The notes below the pieces were generated by a model. The model ran no database searches and was not told where the DNA came from. It saw only the letters and a list, made by a program, of their open reading frames with translations. Both the position numbers and the translations under genes were made by a program. This document shows, one piece after another, positions 9,718 to 10,414 of a stretch of 10,414 nt of DNA; within the stretch, counting starts at the first letter, position 1; each line of letters opens with the position of its first letter. Origin of the DNA: Oscillospiraceae bacterium (lineage in GTDB: Bacteria > Bacillota > Clostridia > Oscillospirales > Ruminococcaceae); the NCBI GenBank assembly GCA_016302655.1, contig JAEDNF010000033.1, forward strand, positions 1 through 10,414. The letters are read 5' to 3'.

Positions 9718-9739
9718 TATTAACAGTTAACTGTTAATA
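9718..9739 (+). promoter_or_regulatory. 22-bp perfect palindrome over the transcription start (probable operator)
   Basis: The half-site TATTAACAGTT (9718-9728) is followed by its exact reverse complement (9729-9739). It begins 2 bases after the -10 box and covers the predicted start, a classic place for a repressor to block RNA polymerase. It also reads as two overlapping TTAACWGTTAA units (9720-9730 and 9727-9737). Seven T residues follow (9740-9746), so read-through RNA from upstream could form a weak AT-rich terminator-like hairpin. The binding protein is unknown. Confidence 0.7.
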
Positions 9740-9762
9740 TTTTTTTCTCGGAGGGAAAACTT

Positions 9763-10245
9763 ATGTTTTCAAACATTGGCGGAAAAATCAAAATTGTTGT
9801 AGTTGTATGCTTTGTTTTTGGCTGTATAGGAGCGGTTATCACTGCGATTTCATTTTGGGCGCAGATGGATAAAGGCGGAGCTTTGATGTTTTTGTATGGC
9901 CTGCTTGCAGGCGGCGGTGTGTTCTTGATTTCATGGATCGGCTCTTTTGTGCTGTACGCATATGGACAGATGGTTGAAAACACGGACTACATGACCTATT
10001 ATCTTGAAGAGATTGCCAAAGAAACCAAGAAGCAGACAGCATTGCTTGCTGCTGAAAAAGGAGCGCCTGCTACAACCGCAAGAAGAGATCAATATGTAAG
10101 CGGTAACTCGGGTATGAGCAATTTCAGACAGAGCGCACTCGGGTACGGCACATCAGGAAAAAATAATATATGGCGCTGCAAAAACTGTGGCGAAGAGAAT
10201 GCTGCAACATCAGTATTTTGTGCATCCTGCGGTGAGCATAAATAA
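9763..10245 (+). CDS. Two-helix membrane protein with C-terminal zinc ribbon, function unknown
   Basis: I do not recognise a named family. The 160 residues contain two hydrophobic helices, about 11-32 (IVVVVCFVFGCIGAVITAIS) and 40-68 (glycine-rich), joined by a short AQMDKGG loop. Next come a charged stretch (82-101), a Ser/Gly/Asn-rich linker and a zinc ribbon WRCKNCGEENAATSVFCASCG with cysteines 139, 142, 153 and 156. The basic N-terminus suggests both ends are cytoplasmic. Similar small membrane/zinc-ribbon proteins of unknown role are common in Clostridia. The start is ATG behind GGAGGG (9750-9755). It is monocistronic, with its own promoter, palindromic site and terminator. Confidence 0.85.
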   Translation: MFSNIGGKIKIVVVVCFVFGCIGAVITAISFWAQMDKGGALMFLYGLLAGGGVFLISWIGSFVLYAYGQMVENTDYMTYYLEEIAKETKKQTALLAAEKGAPATTARRDQYVSGNSGMSNFRQSALGYGTSGKNNIWRCKNCGEENAATSVFCASCGEHK

Positions 10246-10258
10246 TTATTACATAATC

Positions 10259-10290
10259 AAACGGCAGACAAAAATAGTGTCTGCCGTTTT
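10259..10290 (+). terminator. Rho-independent terminator after the zinc-ribbon gene
   Basis: A perfect 12-bp stem AAACGGCAGACA (10259-10270)/TGTCTGCCGTTT (10278-10289) with loop AAAATAG ends in TTTT, 13 bases after the stop. AAACGGCAGAC and its complement are identical to the terminator at 9617-9659. The A-run on the other side allows activity in the reverse direction. Confidence 0.88.
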
Positions 10291-10414
10291 CTCGTTTATT
10301 ATATAGCTTTGATTTATGCCTATGTTCAATCCCCGACCGTTCTGCTATCCCACGCATACCGCAAACATTCAGCAAGGTCGGAACTGCAGGTCGGTGCAAC
10401 CGACGGCGACACGC
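10291..10414. other. Unassigned right-edge sequence, possible 3' end of a convergent gene
   Basis: No supported gene. On the minus strand one frame is open from the window edge (10412) to a TGA at 10328-10326 and would end SSDLAECLRYAWDSRTVGD, with the 10259-10290 hairpin about 36 bases beyond its stop, a plausible layout for a convergent gene. Other frames are also open, so this is weak. A 6-bp hairpin GTCGGT-GCA-ACCGAC (10390-10404) is present, and GGTCGG occurs twice nearby. Confidence 0.2.

Noticed and set aside
10124..10399. 91-codon minus-strand frame at the right edge
   Set aside because: It runs through the terminator and into the zinc-ribbon gene, and no ribosome binding site or family motif is visible.
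10317..10414. Plus-strand open frame from ATG 10317 to the window edge
   Set aside because: There is no ribosome binding site or promoter, and the translation shows no recognisable motif.

Overview
The window reads as a piece of a Firmicutes chromosome, most likely a Clostridia/Oscillospirales (Ruminococcus-like) gut bacterium. The signs are mid-range base composition with AT-rich spacers, strong AGGAGG-type ribosome binding sites, consensus sigma-A promoters, the 13-residue insert in S12 that Bacillus-type Firmicutes carry, an rpoC without the large enterobacterial trigger-loop insertion, and an HD-domain CCA-adding enzyme. The genus is inference. All supported genes lie on the + strand.

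Bases 1-7168 are the end of rpoC followed by the classic str operon: rpsL (S12), rpsG (S7), fusA (EF-G) and tuf (EF-Tu). rpoC is cut by the left edge. Its 3' hairpin physically overlaps a perfect-consensus promoter (TTGACA-17-TATAAT) that drives the str genes. The L7Ae-type gene that Bacillus has between rpoC and rpsL is absent. Both ribosomal protein genes use non-ATG starts (TTG, GTG). tuf has its own probable internal promoter, and the unit closes with a strong 12-bp-stem terminator. These genes form one expression machine: transcription (beta' subunit), 30S assembly and decoding (S12, S7), and the two elongation GTPases.

Bases 7194-9659 hold a two-gene unit: cca (tRNA CCA-adding enzyme) and, one base after its stop, an orphan MreB/Mbl-family actin homologue without mreC or mreD. 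A perfect 18-bp-stem hairpin ends it. Bases 9660-10290 are a self-contained small cassette: a strong extended -10 promoter, a 22-bp perfect palindrome sitting on the predicted transcription start, a 160-residue membrane protein with a C-terminal zinc ribbon, and a terminator whose stem repeats that of the preceding terminator. The last 124 bases hold no gene that can be supported, only a possible C-terminus of a convergent gene.

Most of the window is conserved core genome. I found no mobile element, CRISPR array, tRNA or rRNA. The points most worth a second look are the palindromic operator-like site before the zinc-ribbon gene, the cca/mreB-like pair with an altered nucleotide-site residue, the EF-Tu residues at the kirromycin pocket, and the terminator/promoter overlap upstream of rpsL.
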